Assembly: GCA_964605915.1 (NCBI GenBank)
Contig: CAZSET010000125.1
Location: 1 to 11,709 of the forward strand
DNA length: 11,709 bases
Source of the DNA: DAOVRD01 sp964605915
GTDB taxonomy: Bacteria > Planctomycetota > Brocadiia > SM23-32
Direction: 5' to 3'
How positions within the stretch are numbered: position 1 is the stretch's first letter; every line of letters begins with the position of its first letter. The position numbers and the translations under genes are program-made. Positions 1 through 6,991 of this stretch are shown one piece after another. Under the pieces are notes generated by a model, which was not told the origin of the DNA, searched no databases, and worked only from the letters and a program-made list of their open reading frames with translations.

Positions 1-1800
1 TACTGCCGCGGCCGGGGCGGAGGCATGCACATCGCCGATTTCTCCAGCGGGCATCTCGGCGCGAACGCCATCGTCGGGGGTTCGGTGGGCATCGCCACCG
101 GCGCGGCGCTGAGCTGCCGGTACCTGGACAACGGGGGCCTGGTCCTCTGCTTTGCCGGGGATGGTGCCTACTCCAACGGCGTCGTGCTGGAATCGCTGAA
201 CTTCTCCTGCATGGCCCAGTTCGCCAGCAAGGCGCTGGCGGCTCGGCCGTTCGGGCTGCCCGTCATCTACGCGATAGTGAACAACCAGTACGGCATGACG
301 GGCCAGCAGCGCGGCGAGGTGACCGGCATCGAGTTCCTCGCCCGCCGCGCGGCCGCTTTCAGCACGGACGCCATGCACGCCGAAGTCATCAACGGGATGG
401 ACGTGCTCGCCGTGCGCGACGGCATCGCGCGGGCGACTGAGCTGGCACGCAACGGCAAAGGACCGGTCCTGTGCGAGCTGATCTGCTACCGCTATCACGG
501 CCACAGCCTGAGCGATCCGCGCAATGAGTACCGCCGCAAAGAGGAAGAGCAGGCATGGCGCGAGTGCGATCCCATCCGCCGGCTCACCGAGCAGATCGTC
601 GAGGCAGGGATCGCCGAAGAAGCGGACCTGACGGAACTCAGGAACGCCGTCGAGAAGCGCCACGAAGAGGCCGCCATCCGCGCAGCCGAGGCCGCCGATC
701 CGGACGCAGCAGAGGTGACGCGCTACGTCTTCACGGACTCGGCCTCCACCGAAGTGCCCGCTGAGTTCGCCGAGGCGAAGGCCCTGGAAGCGCCCCCCAT
801 CCCCGCGCGGAAGGAAGGGAAGATCACCTTCAAGGAAGCGCTGCGCGAGGCCCTCATCGAGGAGATGCTGCGGGACAGCCGCGTTGTGCTCTACGGAGAG
901 GACGTGGCGGACTATGGCGGCGCTTTCAAGCTGAGCAAGGGGCTGCTGGAGGCATTCGGGCGGGACCGCGTCTTCAACACCGCCATCAGCGAGGCCGCCA
1001 TCATCGGCACCGGCGTCGGCGCGGCCATGACGGGGCTGCGGCCGGTAGTGGAGCTGATGTACAGCGACTTCGAGTTCCAGGCGGGCGACCAGATGTTCAA
1101 CCAGGCGGCGAAATGGCACTACATGAGCGGCGGACAGACCACGGTGCCCATGGTCATCCGTAGCAGCGTGGGAGCGGGCAAAGGCTACGGCGGGCAACAC
1201 TCGCAGGCCCTCGAGGCGCACGCCACGCACACGCCGGGCCTCTACGTCGTCTATCCCTCGACACCGCACGACGCCAAGGGGCTGCTCAAGAGCGCCATCC
1301 GCGACGATAATCCCGTCCTGTTCGTGGAGTCCCAGGAGCTTTACAACCTGCGCGGCGAGGTGCCCGAGGAGGATTACCTGGTCCCGATCGGACGCGCGGC
1401 CATCCGCCGACCGGGCCGGGACGTTACCATCGTTGGCTGGGGCCTGCTGGCACACTTGATGGTGGCTGCCGCTGAAATGCTGGCCGACGAGCACGGGGTC
1501 GACGCGGAGTTGGTGGACTTGAGGAGCTTGATCCCGCTCGACCTGGAAACGGTCCTGAACTCCGTGCGCAAGACCGGACGGTGCGTGGTGGCCTGCCAGG
1601 CATGCCTGACGGGCAGTTTCACTGCCGAAGTGGCCGCCCGCATCCAGCAGGAAGGCTTCGACTACCTGGACGCGCCGGTCGCCAGAATCGGCTCAGCGGA
1701 CGCCATCTCGCCACAGTCAGAGGTGCTGGAGAGGGCCTACCTGCCCGGCGTGGACGATCTGGTCCGGGGCGCCCTGGAAGTGTGTTACATGCTTGAGTGA
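1..1800 (+). CDS. Fused 2-oxoacid dehydrogenase E1 component, alpha-beta single chain (5' partial)
   Basis: Thiamine-diphosphate-dependent E1 of a pyruvate or related 2-oxoacid dehydrogenase complex; it decarboxylates the oxoacid and passes the acyl group to the E2 lipoyl domain. The reading frame is open to the left edge: the codons before the ATG at 25 already match the conserved E1-alpha stretch (YCRGRGGGMH), so the true start lies outside the window. Counting from codon 1, the alpha half has the ThDP motif GDGA (53-56) and NNQYG (94-98), then YRYHGHSLSDP, the conserved E1-alpha loop. A charged, Ala/Pro-rich linker leads to the beta half from about residue 275 (ITFKEAL), with the active-site region YGEDVADYGG (Glu300), ISEAAIIGTGVGAAMTGLRPV and GYGGQHSQALEA (His400). 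Alpha and beta are separate subunits in most bacteria, but fusions are known. The gap between GDGA and NN is about 10 residues longer than usual. Substrate (pyruvate, acetoin or branched-chain oxoacid) cannot be decided; no E2 or E3 gene is in view. Confidence 0.93.
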   Translation, partial: YCRGRGGGMHIADFSSGHLGANAIVGGSVGIATGAALSCRYLDNGGLVLCFAGDGAYSNGVVLESLNFSCMAQFASKALAARPFGLPVIYAIVNNQYGMTGQQRGEVTGIEFLARRAAAFSTDAMHAEVINGMDVLAVRDGIARATELARNGKGPVLCELICYRYHGHSLSDPRNEYRRKEEEQAWRECDPIRRLTEQIVEAGIAEEADLTELRNAVEKRHEEAAIRAAEAADPDAAEVTRYVFTDSASTEVPAEFAEAKALEAPPIPARKEGKITFKEALREALIEEMLRDSRVVLYGEDVADYGGAFKLSKGLLEAFGRDRVFNTAISEAAIIGTGVGAAMTGLRPVVELMYSDFEFQAGDQMFNQAAKWHYMSGGQTTVPMVIRSSVGAGKGYGGQHSQALEAHATHTPGLYVVYPSTPHDAKGLLKSAIRDDNPVLFVESQELYNLRGEVPEEDYLVPIGRAAIRRPGRDVTIVGWGLLAHLMVAAAEMLADEHGVDAELVDLRSLIPLDLETVLNSVRKTGRCVVACQACLTGSFTAEVAARIQQEGFDYLDAPVARIGSADAISPQSEVLERAYLPGVDDLVRGALEVCYMLE

Positions 1801-2387
1801 CGCCTGTCGACGGGCAGGCCTATCGGGCGGAAACGGCCATGCAAGGGACAGGAGCCGGTGCTGGCACGCCTGAGCGGCTGCTGGGGCGTCTGGTGGTTGC
1901 GGCTCGAGCGCATCCCGCCGTTTCCGTGGCAGTGACCGCCTGCCTGGCAGGGGGGGTTCTGCTCGCGTGGTCTGCCTTCCACAAAAGCGATCGGGGCAAA
2001 GTCCAGGCCGTGCTCGAAGCCATCCGGGAGGCCATCGTCGAGGGCGACGAGGGGAAGGTGATGGCGCACGTCTCCCCCTACTTCTCCGAGGAAGGGATGT
2101 ACCGAGACCAGTTGGCCGAAAGGCTGGCCCGCATCCTGCCAGACCGGCCAGTGTCCCGAATCTCGCTCGTGGTGCGGCAGCTCAACATTGGGCACGGCAC
2201 GGCGACGGCCATGGTCTACGTCGAATCGCGACACGGCGATCCCTTCCGGGGGCAGTTCGCCCGCACGGAATGGCTGATCACCGTCGAGGAGCTAGACGAT
2301 CGGTGGCTGGTCCGGCATGTCACGCCCTTGGGGCTGAACGGACGGAAGGTGGCCGGCCTGCGCGCGATCATGGCCCTGGGCTACTGA
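1797..2387 (+). CDS. Membrane-anchored protein with NTF2-like C-terminal region, hypothetical
   Basis: A 196-residue protein that I do not recognise as a named family. It starts at a GTG that overlaps the E1 stop codon (GTGA), which suggests translational coupling; an in-frame ATG at 1839 (residue 15) is an equally possible start, and neither has a strong SD. Residues about 40-60 form one hydrophobic segment, so it is probably anchored in the inner membrane with the C-terminal part outside the cytoplasm. The remainder begins with a helix (KVQAVLEAIREAIVEGD), followed by alternating strand-like stretches ending in WLITVEELDDRWLVRHVTP. This pattern resembles the NTF2-like/SnoaL fold, but that is inference. 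No catalytic motif is visible. Its job beside the E1 gene is unknown; it may simply be co-transcribed. Confidence 0.68.
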   Translation: MTPVDGQAYRAETAMQGTGAGAGTPERLLGRLVVAARAHPAVSVAVTACLAGGVLLAWSAFHKSDRGKVQAVLEAIREAIVEGDEGKVMAHVSPYFSEEGMYRDQLAERLARILPDRPVSRISLVVRQLNIGHGTATAMVYVESRHGDPFRGQFARTEWLITVEELDDRWLVRHVTPLGLNGRKVAGLRAIMALGY

Positions 2388-2425
2388 GCGGACCACACGT
2401 TCGGGGGCGTCCTCGGCAAGTTCAC

Positions 2426-2443
2426 GCCGCCTCGCCCGGCGGC
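2426..2443. terminator. GC-rich hairpin between convergent genes, possible bidirectional terminator
   Basis: A perfect 6-bp inverted repeat (GCCGCC, 6-nt loop, GGCGGC) lies in the 85-bp gap between two convergent genes, where a shared terminator would be expected. No T-run follows on either strand, so intrinsic termination is not demonstrated. Confidence 0.3.
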
Positions 2444-2472
2444 CAATGCGCTCAACTGCCCCGCTTCGAGCG

Positions 2473-3306
2473 TTAGCGGCCCTTCGCCGGCGCCGTCAGG
2501 ACGACGCTTTCCCCCTTCTCGCACTCGAGTAGTCGAGCACCAGAGCCGCGGCTGACGGCGATCTCTAGATAGCCGCTGCTGCCTATGAGCGCCAGCAGCT
2601 CGCCTTCCTGCCGATCCTCGTACGTCCTGGCCAGCCCCCGGATCTCCCGCCCACCGGCGTGCACGACCACCTTGTCCGGGGGCACGCTGAAGCTGCGCGC
2701 CAGTGTGGCCTCCCGGATGTTCGTGATCAGGTTGCCGAACTGGTCGATATAGACGATCTGGCCCCTCAGGCTGCCATCGGCAGTGCGGACGGGATGGGGC
2801 AGGCGGAGCTTGCGGAAACTCGTGACGACGGGCCCCAGCTTGGCCGGCTCGAGCCCCTCGGCCAGATGAGCCGCGACGGGGGCGAAGATGTCCCGCCCGT
2901 GGAACGTCACGCTCCTGTCCTTGAGGAAGTACTCATCGGCCGTCACCTTGCGCAGTTCCGCGCCCTCGACCCGCTCCGCGATGACGTTAAGGAGGCCGTT
3001 GTCCGGTGCCAGGAAGAGCCGCCTGTCCGCCTTCATGCATAGCACGGCCCGATCCGTGCCCACGCCCGGGTCCACGACGGACGCGAAGATACTCCCCTCG
3101 GGGAAGTAACGGTACGACGCCGACAGCACGAACGCCGCTTCCGCCACGTCTTGCGGCATGATGTTGTGCGAAAGATCAATGATGTCGGCGTCCCGGCTGA
3201 TCCCACGAATCACGCCCTTCATGACACCGACATAGCTGTCCTTGAAGCCGAAATCCGTCAGCAGGACGATCAGGGGAACGGTTCTGGAGATGCTGAACCT
3301 TGCCAT
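2473..3306 (-). CDS. S-adenosyl-L-methionine hydrolase, adenosine-forming (DUF62 / SAM hydroxide adenosyltransferase)
   Basis: Predicted 277-residue cytoplasmic enzyme that uses water to split S-adenosylmethionine into adenosine and L-methionine; the family is related to the actinomycete fluorinase/chlorinase. Family motifs are present in order: LLTDFGFKDSYVG (15-27), VVDPGVGTDR (77-86), PDNGLLN (101-107), TFHGRDIFAPVAAHL (134-148) and DQFGNLITNI further on. The residues used by the hydrolase subfamily to activate water, an Asp, an Arg seven positions later and a His, are visible as D79, R86 and H136. That argues for a hydrolase rather than a halogenase. The ATG at 3306 was chosen over a GTG at 3327 because it leaves a sensible leader after the predicted promoter and gives a family-typical length; neither start has a clear SD. 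It is transcribed divergently from the small membrane protein gene and appears to stand alone. Its physiological role is poorly defined in bacteria. Confidence 0.93.
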   Translation of the reverse strand: MARFSISRTVPLIVLLTDFGFKDSYVGVMKGVIRGISRDADIIDLSHNIMPQDVAEAAFVLSASYRYFPEGSIFASVVDPGVGTDRAVLCMKADRRLFLAPDNGLLNVIAERVEGAELRKVTADEYFLKDRSVTFHGRDIFAPVAAHLAEGLEPAKLGPVVTSFRKLRLPHPVRTADGSLRGQIVYIDQFGNLITNIREATLARSFSVPPDKVVVHAGGREIRGLARTYEDRQEGELLALIGSSGYLEIAVSRGSGARLLECEKGESVVLTAPAKGR

Positions 3307-3354
3307 GGTTAGGCGCTCAAGTGCCACGCGAACACAATACGAGCGAGAACTTCG

Positions 3355-3384
3355 ATTCTAATCTCGCGTCCCGACCAATTGCAA
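3355..3384 (-). promoter_or_regulatory. Predicted sigma70-like promoter for the SAM hydrolase gene
   Basis: Read on the minus strand, TTGCAA (3379-3384) and TAGAAT (3355-3360) are separated by 18 bp. Transcription would start near 3348, giving a leader of about 40 nt to the ATG at 3306 and favouring that start over the GTG at 3327. Prediction from sequence pattern only. Confidence 0.42.
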
Positions 3385-3448
3385 GAACGGGCGTCCCGCC
3401 ATTGCCGCCCCGCAGGCGTCACTGCCGCTTTCGAGCAGGCCAGATTGA

Positions 3449-3478
3449 TTGCCGCAGCCCTGGCGCGCCATGTAGAAT
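3449..3478 (+). promoter_or_regulatory. Predicted sigma70-like promoter for the small membrane protein gene
   Basis: TTGCCG (3449-3454) and TAGAAT (3473-3478) are separated by 18 bp. A start near 3485 would give a leader of about 35 nt before the GTG at 3519. The -10 hexamer is identical to that of the divergent promoter about 115 bp away. The intergenic stretch 3328-3518 otherwise holds no gene that I can support. Confidence 0.42.
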
Positions 3479-3518
3479 AGGCGCGGCGGCTCGCCCTTCG
3501 TTTCTTACCGGAGGCCCC

Positions 3519-3854
3519 GTGCTGGCGCTCGACCTGAACATCCTGTCGCTGGCGCTGCTGGGGGCCAGCGCCGTGGCGTTCGCCCGCAGACGGAAGTTCG
3601 TCCTGCTGGCGTGCGGCATCTTTTTCGCCGCGAGCACGGCACTGGCGACGCTGGCCGTGTACTGGCCCACGAGCCCCGCTGCGGCCCTCGTGCTCCTGGC
3701 CGTCGGGGAGGGACTGCCGTTGGCGGCGGTCCTCCTGTACCTCGTGGACAGGGCCTTCGCTCCCTTCTGCGTGGAGATGACGTACGCGCTGCTCATCTGC
3801 TGGGTCTTCTGGCCGCTGCTCGTGCTGGCGAATTTCGTCGGGCTGGTCATGTGA
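3519..3854 (+). CDS. Small four-helix inner-membrane protein, unknown function
   Basis: A 111-residue, strongly hydrophobic protein that I cannot assign to a family. The start is a GTG with a good SD, GGAGG at 3510-3514 with 4-nt spacing; the frame is open further upstream, but that part is arginine-rich, unlike the hydrophobic protein, and crosses the promoter region. Four membrane segments can be drawn at about residues 5-20, 26-47, 53-74 and 80-108. An Arg-Arg-Arg cluster follows the first helix and a Glu sits in the third (VGEGLPLAA). No cysteine cluster or catalytic motif is present, so it is not RnfB. The basic loop after helix 1 and the Glu in helix 3 faintly recall NuoK/MrpC-type subunits, but helix 2 lacks their conserved Glu and I do not claim homology. 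It lies just upstream of rnfE on the same strand, yet rnfE has its own predicted promoter. Confidence 0.7.
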   Translation: MLALDLNILSLALLGASAVAFARRRKFVLLACGIFFAASTALATLAVYWPTSPAAALVLLAVGEGLPLAAVLLYLVDRAFAPFCVEMTYALLICWVFWPLLVLANFVGLVM

Positions 3855-3862
3855 CGGAGCGG

Positions 3863-3880
3863 TCGGCCGTGCACGGCTGA
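3863..3880 (+). repeat. Inverted repeat directly upstream of the rnf promoter
   Basis: A 12-bp perfect palindrome (GCCGTGCACGGC, 3866-3877) extends to a 7-bp RNA stem with one G-U pair around a TGCA tetraloop. It ends 1 bp before the -35 hexamer at 3882 and begins 9 bp after the stop of the small membrane protein gene. It could end upstream transcription (no T-run follows) or bind a dimeric regulator; the sequence does not decide. Confidence 0.4.
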
Positions 3881-3881
3881 C

Positions 3882-3910
3882 TTGAGCGGCTGCCCGGGGT
3901 CTGATATATT
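3882..3910 (+). promoter_or_regulatory. Predicted sigma70-like promoter of the rnfE operon
   Basis: TTGAGC (3882-3887) and TATATT (3905-3910) have the optimal 17-bp spacing, and TGA directly before the -10 makes an extended -10 element. Transcription would begin near 3917 and rnfE starts at 3951. This is the best promoter match I found in the window and sits in one of its few AT-richer patches. Confidence 0.55.
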
Positions 3911-3950
3911 GAGCGGTCTTTTCGACTGAGCCTATCCCGCGAGGTGCTCG

Positions 3951-4574
3951 ATGAACGGGCGGACGCTTTGGAACGAGTTCGGCAAAGGCATCTTCGCCCA
4001 GAACGCGGTGTTTGTCCTCGCCGTGGGCCTCTGCCCCACCCTCGCCGTAACGACGGCGCTCAAGAACGCCGTGGCCATGGGCGTGGCCGTCATCTTCGTT
4101 CTCACCTGCGCTAGCACGCTGGTGGCACTTCTGCGCCGCCTGATCCCGCCGGAGGTCCGCATCCCGTGTTTCATCGTCATCATCGGCTCGTTCGTGACCA
4201 TGGTGGAGATCATCTTCAAGGGCAAGCTGCCACCCGAGATCAACGCCAGCCTGGGGATCTTCATTCCACTCATCGTGGTCAATTGCATCATCCTCTACCG
4301 CGCCGAGTCGTTCGCCTACAAGCACGGGGTCCTGCGCTCGGTCCTTGACGCCCTCGGCATAGGCGTGGGCTTCACGCTGGCCATCTGCATGGTGGCCGGA
4401 TTGAGGGAGGTGCTGGGCAGCGGCACGATCTGGGGCTATCCCTGGGTGCCGGTCTCCTGGCCGGTGCGCTACGTGCCGGCAGCCATCCTCATCCAGGCGC
4501 CGGGCGCTTTCCTTATGCTCGGCCTCCTGCTGGGTTTCTTCAACTGGCTACGCGGCGTTCGGGCGGCGTCTTAG
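3951..4574 (+). CDS. rnfE: Rnf complex subunit RnfE (electron transport membrane protein)
   Basis: A 207-residue polytopic membrane subunit of the Rnf complex, which couples electron transfer between reduced ferredoxin and NAD+ to Na+ or H+ translocation. RnfE pairs with the homologous RnfA, and their conserved cysteines hold an intramembrane iron-sulfur centre. Diagnostic stretches are AQNAVFVLAVGLCPTLAVTT with C28, and LIVVNCIILYRAESFAYKHG with C112, followed by DALGIGVGFTLAI. About six hydrophobic segments fit the family. The Ala-Val-Thr-Thr after the first Cys and the YRAESFAYKHG loop favour RnfE over RnfA. The start has an SD (GAGGTG, 3941-3946, 4-nt spacing). It is the first gene after the predicted promoter, and rnfA follows 14 nt downstream. 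Whether the ion moved is Na+ or H+ cannot be read from the sequence. Confidence 0.94.
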   Translation: MNGRTLWNEFGKGIFAQNAVFVLAVGLCPTLAVTTALKNAVAMGVAVIFVLTCASTLVALLRRLIPPEVRIPCFIVIIGSFVTMVEIIFKGKLPPEINASLGIFIPLIVVNCIILYRAESFAYKHGVLRSVLDALGIGVGFTLAICMVAGLREVLGSGTIWGYPWVPVSWPVRYVPAAILIQAPGAFLMLGLLLGFFNWLRGVRAAS

Positions 4575-4588
4575 TGTGAGGGTAAGGC

Positions 4589-5203
4589 ATGGGCATCGGG
4601 CAGTTCTTCACGATCGCCTTCTCGGCCATCTTCGTGTCGAACTTCGTGCTGGCCAGGTTCCTCGGCCTCTGCCCCTTCATCGGCGTAACGCAGAAGACCG
4701 AAAGCGCCCTCGGCATGGGCGCCGCGGTCACGTTCGTCATGTTCTTGGCCAGCTTCGTGACTTTCCTGCTCTTCCGGCTGGTGCTGATCCCGACCGACCT
4801 GGTGCTTGCGCTCAAGACGCCCATGTTCATCCTGGTCATCGCAGCCCTGGTCCAGTTGGTGGAGCTGTTCATGCGAGCCAGGCTTCAGGCGCTCTACCAG
4901 GCGCTGGGCATCTACCTGCCGCTGATAACGACGAACTGCGCCGTCATGGGCGTGGCGCTGCTGAACACGACCGACGCCCCCCTGGAGTTCCAGAGCATGA
5001 CCGTGGCGGCGGGTCTGGTGGCCGCTTCATGGCGCGGCATCTGCGCCGGCCTGGGGTTCACGCTGGCCATGCTCCTGATGAGCGGCGTGAGGGAACGGCT
5101 GGCCATGGTGGACGTGCCCGCACCCCTGCGGGGCATGCCCATAGCCTTCATCTCCACCGGATTGATGGCCATGGCGTTCCTCGGGTTCGCCGGAATGGTC
5201 TGA
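4589..5203 (+). CDS. rnfA: Rnf complex subunit RnfA (electron transport membrane protein)
   Basis: A 204-residue integral membrane subunit, paralogue of RnfE and its partner in the Rnf core. It shows the family signatures FVSNFVLARFLGLCPFIGV with C28 and LGIYLPLITTNCAVMGVALL with C117; the two Cys residues correspond to those that, with RnfE, bind the intramembrane Fe-S centre. Six hydrophobic segments and the length match RnfA of other bacteria. A good SD (GAGGG, 4578-4582) precedes the ATG by 6 nt, within the short gap after rnfE. In most known rnf operons rnfA is next to rnfB; here the next gene is a SurA/PpiC-like protein whose ATG overlaps the rnfA stop (TGATG), so the two are probably translated together. 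Confidence 0.94.
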   Translation: MGIGQFFTIAFSAIFVSNFVLARFLGLCPFIGVTQKTESALGMGAAVTFVMFLASFVTFLLFRLVLIPTDLVLALKTPMFILVIAALVQLVELFMRARLQALYQALGIYLPLITTNCAVMGVALLNTTDAPLEFQSMTVAAGLVAASWRGICAGLGFTLAMLLMSGVRERLAMVDVPAPLRGMPIAFISTGLMAMAFLGFAGMV

Positions 5204-6984
5204 TGCGCAAGGGCGCCCCACGTCTTTCTGAGACACGTCCCATGCTTCTGCGGACCGGAATGGCGATCATCCTCGCCGCGCTTCTCGTCGCGCCGGATGC
5301 GCGCGCGGCCGACGGGGGAACCGTCGCCGTCGTCAACGGCCAGGAGATCTCGCGGGAGGAGTTCGGACTCACACTCGTTGACGCCCTCGGACGTGCCGCC
5401 CTGGAAAGCATGGTGGACCGGATGCTGATCGAACAGGAGGCCCGCCGCCAGGGCATAGCGGTGACCGATGAGGAACTGGCGGCCAGGAGGCAACTGGAGC
5501 TTGAGTTGGGCATGCGGGCCGTGCGGGAACGCGTGAGAATGGGGCCGGAGGAGTTCCGCCTGGCCAGCGAGCAATACGGCTGGGATGCGGATGCCATACG
5601 GGATGAACTGGCCGAGGGCATCTCCGAGTCGCCGTTGCGCGTCCAGATCCTGGCGGAGAAGCTGCTGGCACCCCAGATGGAACTGAGCGAAGACGCGTTG
5701 CGAGCGTACTACGAGCGCAGCCGCGGCCGGCGCTACTCGGCGGCCCACATCGTCGTGGCCCAGCGCAGCCAGGCCGAGGGCCTTCTGGCGACGCTGCAAG
5801 GAAACCCCGATCTGTGGGCCGAAGCGGTTCTGCAGGCAAGCCTGGACCGGGCCAGCACGCCGCACAAAGGCCGCATCGGGCCGGTCCCGTCGTCTTCCGA
5901 GTTCGGCCGCGCCCTTGCCGGAATGAAGCCGGAGGAACTGAAGCTGCACGACGACGGGCAGTACTGGCACGTGCTGCGCTTCATCAAAGAGATCCCTCCG
6001 GCCGAAGAACCGTTCGAACAGGTCAGGGAGCAACTGCGAGCCGAGCTTGTCGCGCGCACGGCCCGGCAGCAGTTCGACGTGCTGCTGGCCCGCCTGAACG
6101 CCGACGCGTGCGTGGTGGTGAACCTGACCTCGGATCCCAGCGACCGGCGAGTCCTGGGCGAGGGAGTGGCCGGGTTCGTCAACGGCGAGCCGCTGCTGAT
6201 CGACGACCTGGCGGAAGCGTTGATCGAGGAGTTCGGCCCCGTCATGCTGGAGCCGTACATCGAGCGCACGCTGATCCTGCAGGAGGCGGAGCGGCGCGGC
6301 GTTTCCGTGTCCGCCGAGGACATCACGGCGCGCAAGCTGTCGGTCGCCGATCAACTGTTCCAGGAGCAGGCGCTCGCGCGCGGCATCACGGCCGACCAAC
6401 TGACAATGTCCCTGGAGGCGAACGGCGTCGACGTCCAGCAGTTCAAGGAGTTGCTGGTGCAGGAGTCTACGCCCCTTCCCAGCATCCGAGCCACGCTGCT
6501 GGCTGAGAAGCTGGTCGCCGACGACGTGGAGGTGACCGAGGCGGACATACGGGAAGCCTACACGGACCTCAGCGGCGAGCGCCTCGTCGTCCGCGAGGCC
6601 GAGGCGGACACGCACGCGGCGGCCCAGGGCATGCTGCAGCAGGTGAGGCAGGGGGCCAGCTTCGACCAGGTGGCACTGACCGAGTCCGCGGAGCCCGGCC
6701 TGTGGATGGAGCGCGGCAGGGCCCTGAACGTCACGGCTTCACATCCCTACTACCCCTATGCCAAGGACTTACGCGAAGGCGAGACGAGCCGCGTCTTTGA
6801 ACACGCGGGCAAGTATCGTATAATCAAGCTGCTGAAGCGGCATTCCCCGCCCGAGCCGCCGTCCCTGGACTCCGTGCGCGCGTCCGTCGAGCAGGAGGCC
6901 TTCCTGCGCAAGGCCCGGAAACGAAGCCGCGCCTTGTTACTGAAGCTCAGGGCCGAGGCAACCATAGAAGTGAAACTGAAGTGA
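5203..6984 (+). CDS. Secreted SurA/PpiC-like chaperone with tandemly duplicated parvulin units
   Basis: A 593-residue protein of the SurA/PpiC/PrsA type: periplasmic folding chaperones, some with peptidyl-prolyl isomerase activity. An N-terminal signal peptide is visible (hydrophobic core about residues 19-30, likely cleavage after ARA at 33-35); with the ATG at 5242 (residue 14) as start it would be more compact, but the ATG at 5203 overlaps the rnfA stop. The body is two copies of one unit. Copy 1 has VAVVNGQEISREEF (41-54), the helix VDRMLIEQEARRQG, and a parvulin-like part from about 177 (RYSAAHIVV) to 270. Copy 2 repeats this from VAGFVNGEPLLIDDL (322-336) and IERTLILQEAERRG to a more diverged parvulin-like part near the C-terminus. 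The equivalent Asn-Gly pairs are at 45 and 327. Both parvulin parts are weak matches, so isomerase activity is uncertain. The next gene starts 7 nt downstream. A role in assembling the extracytoplasmic parts of Rnf is only inference from position. Confidence 0.85.
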   Translation: MRKGAPRLSETRPMLLRTGMAIILAALLVAPDARAADGGTVAVVNGQEISREEFGLTLVDALGRAALESMVDRMLIEQEARRQGIAVTDEELAARRQLELELGMRAVRERVRMGPEEFRLASEQYGWDADAIRDELAEGISESPLRVQILAEKLLAPQMELSEDALRAYYERSRGRRYSAAHIVVAQRSQAEGLLATLQGNPDLWAEAVLQASLDRASTPHKGRIGPVPSSSEFGRALAGMKPEELKLHDDGQYWHVLRFIKEIPPAEEPFEQVREQLRAELVARTARQQFDVLLARLNADACVVVNLTSDPSDRRVLGEGVAGFVNGEPLLIDDLAEALIEEFGPVMLEPYIERTLILQEAERRGVSVSAEDITARKLSVADQLFQEQALARGITADQLTMSLEANGVDVQQFKELLVQESTPLPSIRATLLAEKLVADDVEVTEADIREAYTDLSGERLVVREAEADTHAAAQGMLQQVRQGASFDQVALTESAEPGLWMERGRALNVTASHPYYPYAKDLREGETSRVFEHAGKYRIIKLLKRHSPPEPPSLDSVRASVEQEAFLRKARKRSRALLLKLRAEATIEVKLK

Positions 6985-6991
6985 CTGCCGG

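Larger units (their letters stand above)
3857..3916 (+). repeat. Three GAGCGG direct repeats at exact 27-bp intervals across the rnf promoter
   Basis: GAGCGG occurs at 3857-3862, 3884-3889 and 3911-3916, each start exactly 27 bp after the last. The second and third share a longer form, TTGAGCGG; the first and third share GAGCGGTC. The second overlaps the -35 hexamer and the third covers the region just after the -10, where transcription would start. They could be operator repeats; a chance origin in GC-rich DNA is also possible. Confidence 0.4.

Noticed and set aside
3401..3455. ATTGCCGC at 3401 and 3448 with a near copy at 3421 in the divergent intergenic region
   Set aside because: The spacings are irregular (20 and 27 bp) and the motif is short and GC-rich; not enough to call an operator.
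3300..3518. Upstream extension of the small membrane protein to 3300
   Set aside because: It would overlap the divergent SAM hydrolase start and both promoters. The GTG at 3519 has a good SD.
3309..4325. 338-codon open frame on the minus strand opposite the small membrane protein and rnfE
   Set aside because: It is antisense to recognisable membrane proteins, is low-complexity and charged, and would span the intergenic promoters.
4576..5202. Upstream extension of the SurA-like frame from a start near 4576
   Set aside because: This part is the shifted frame of rnfA, Arg/His-rich and without motifs. The ATG at 5203 with a following signal peptide is the sensible start.
4912..6615. 567-codon open frame on the minus strand opposite rnfA and the SurA-like gene
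   Set aside because: The plus strand carries clear conserved proteins here. The antisense frame lacks recognisable motifs and is rich in Arg, Leu, Gln and His, as expected for a GC-rich shadow frame.
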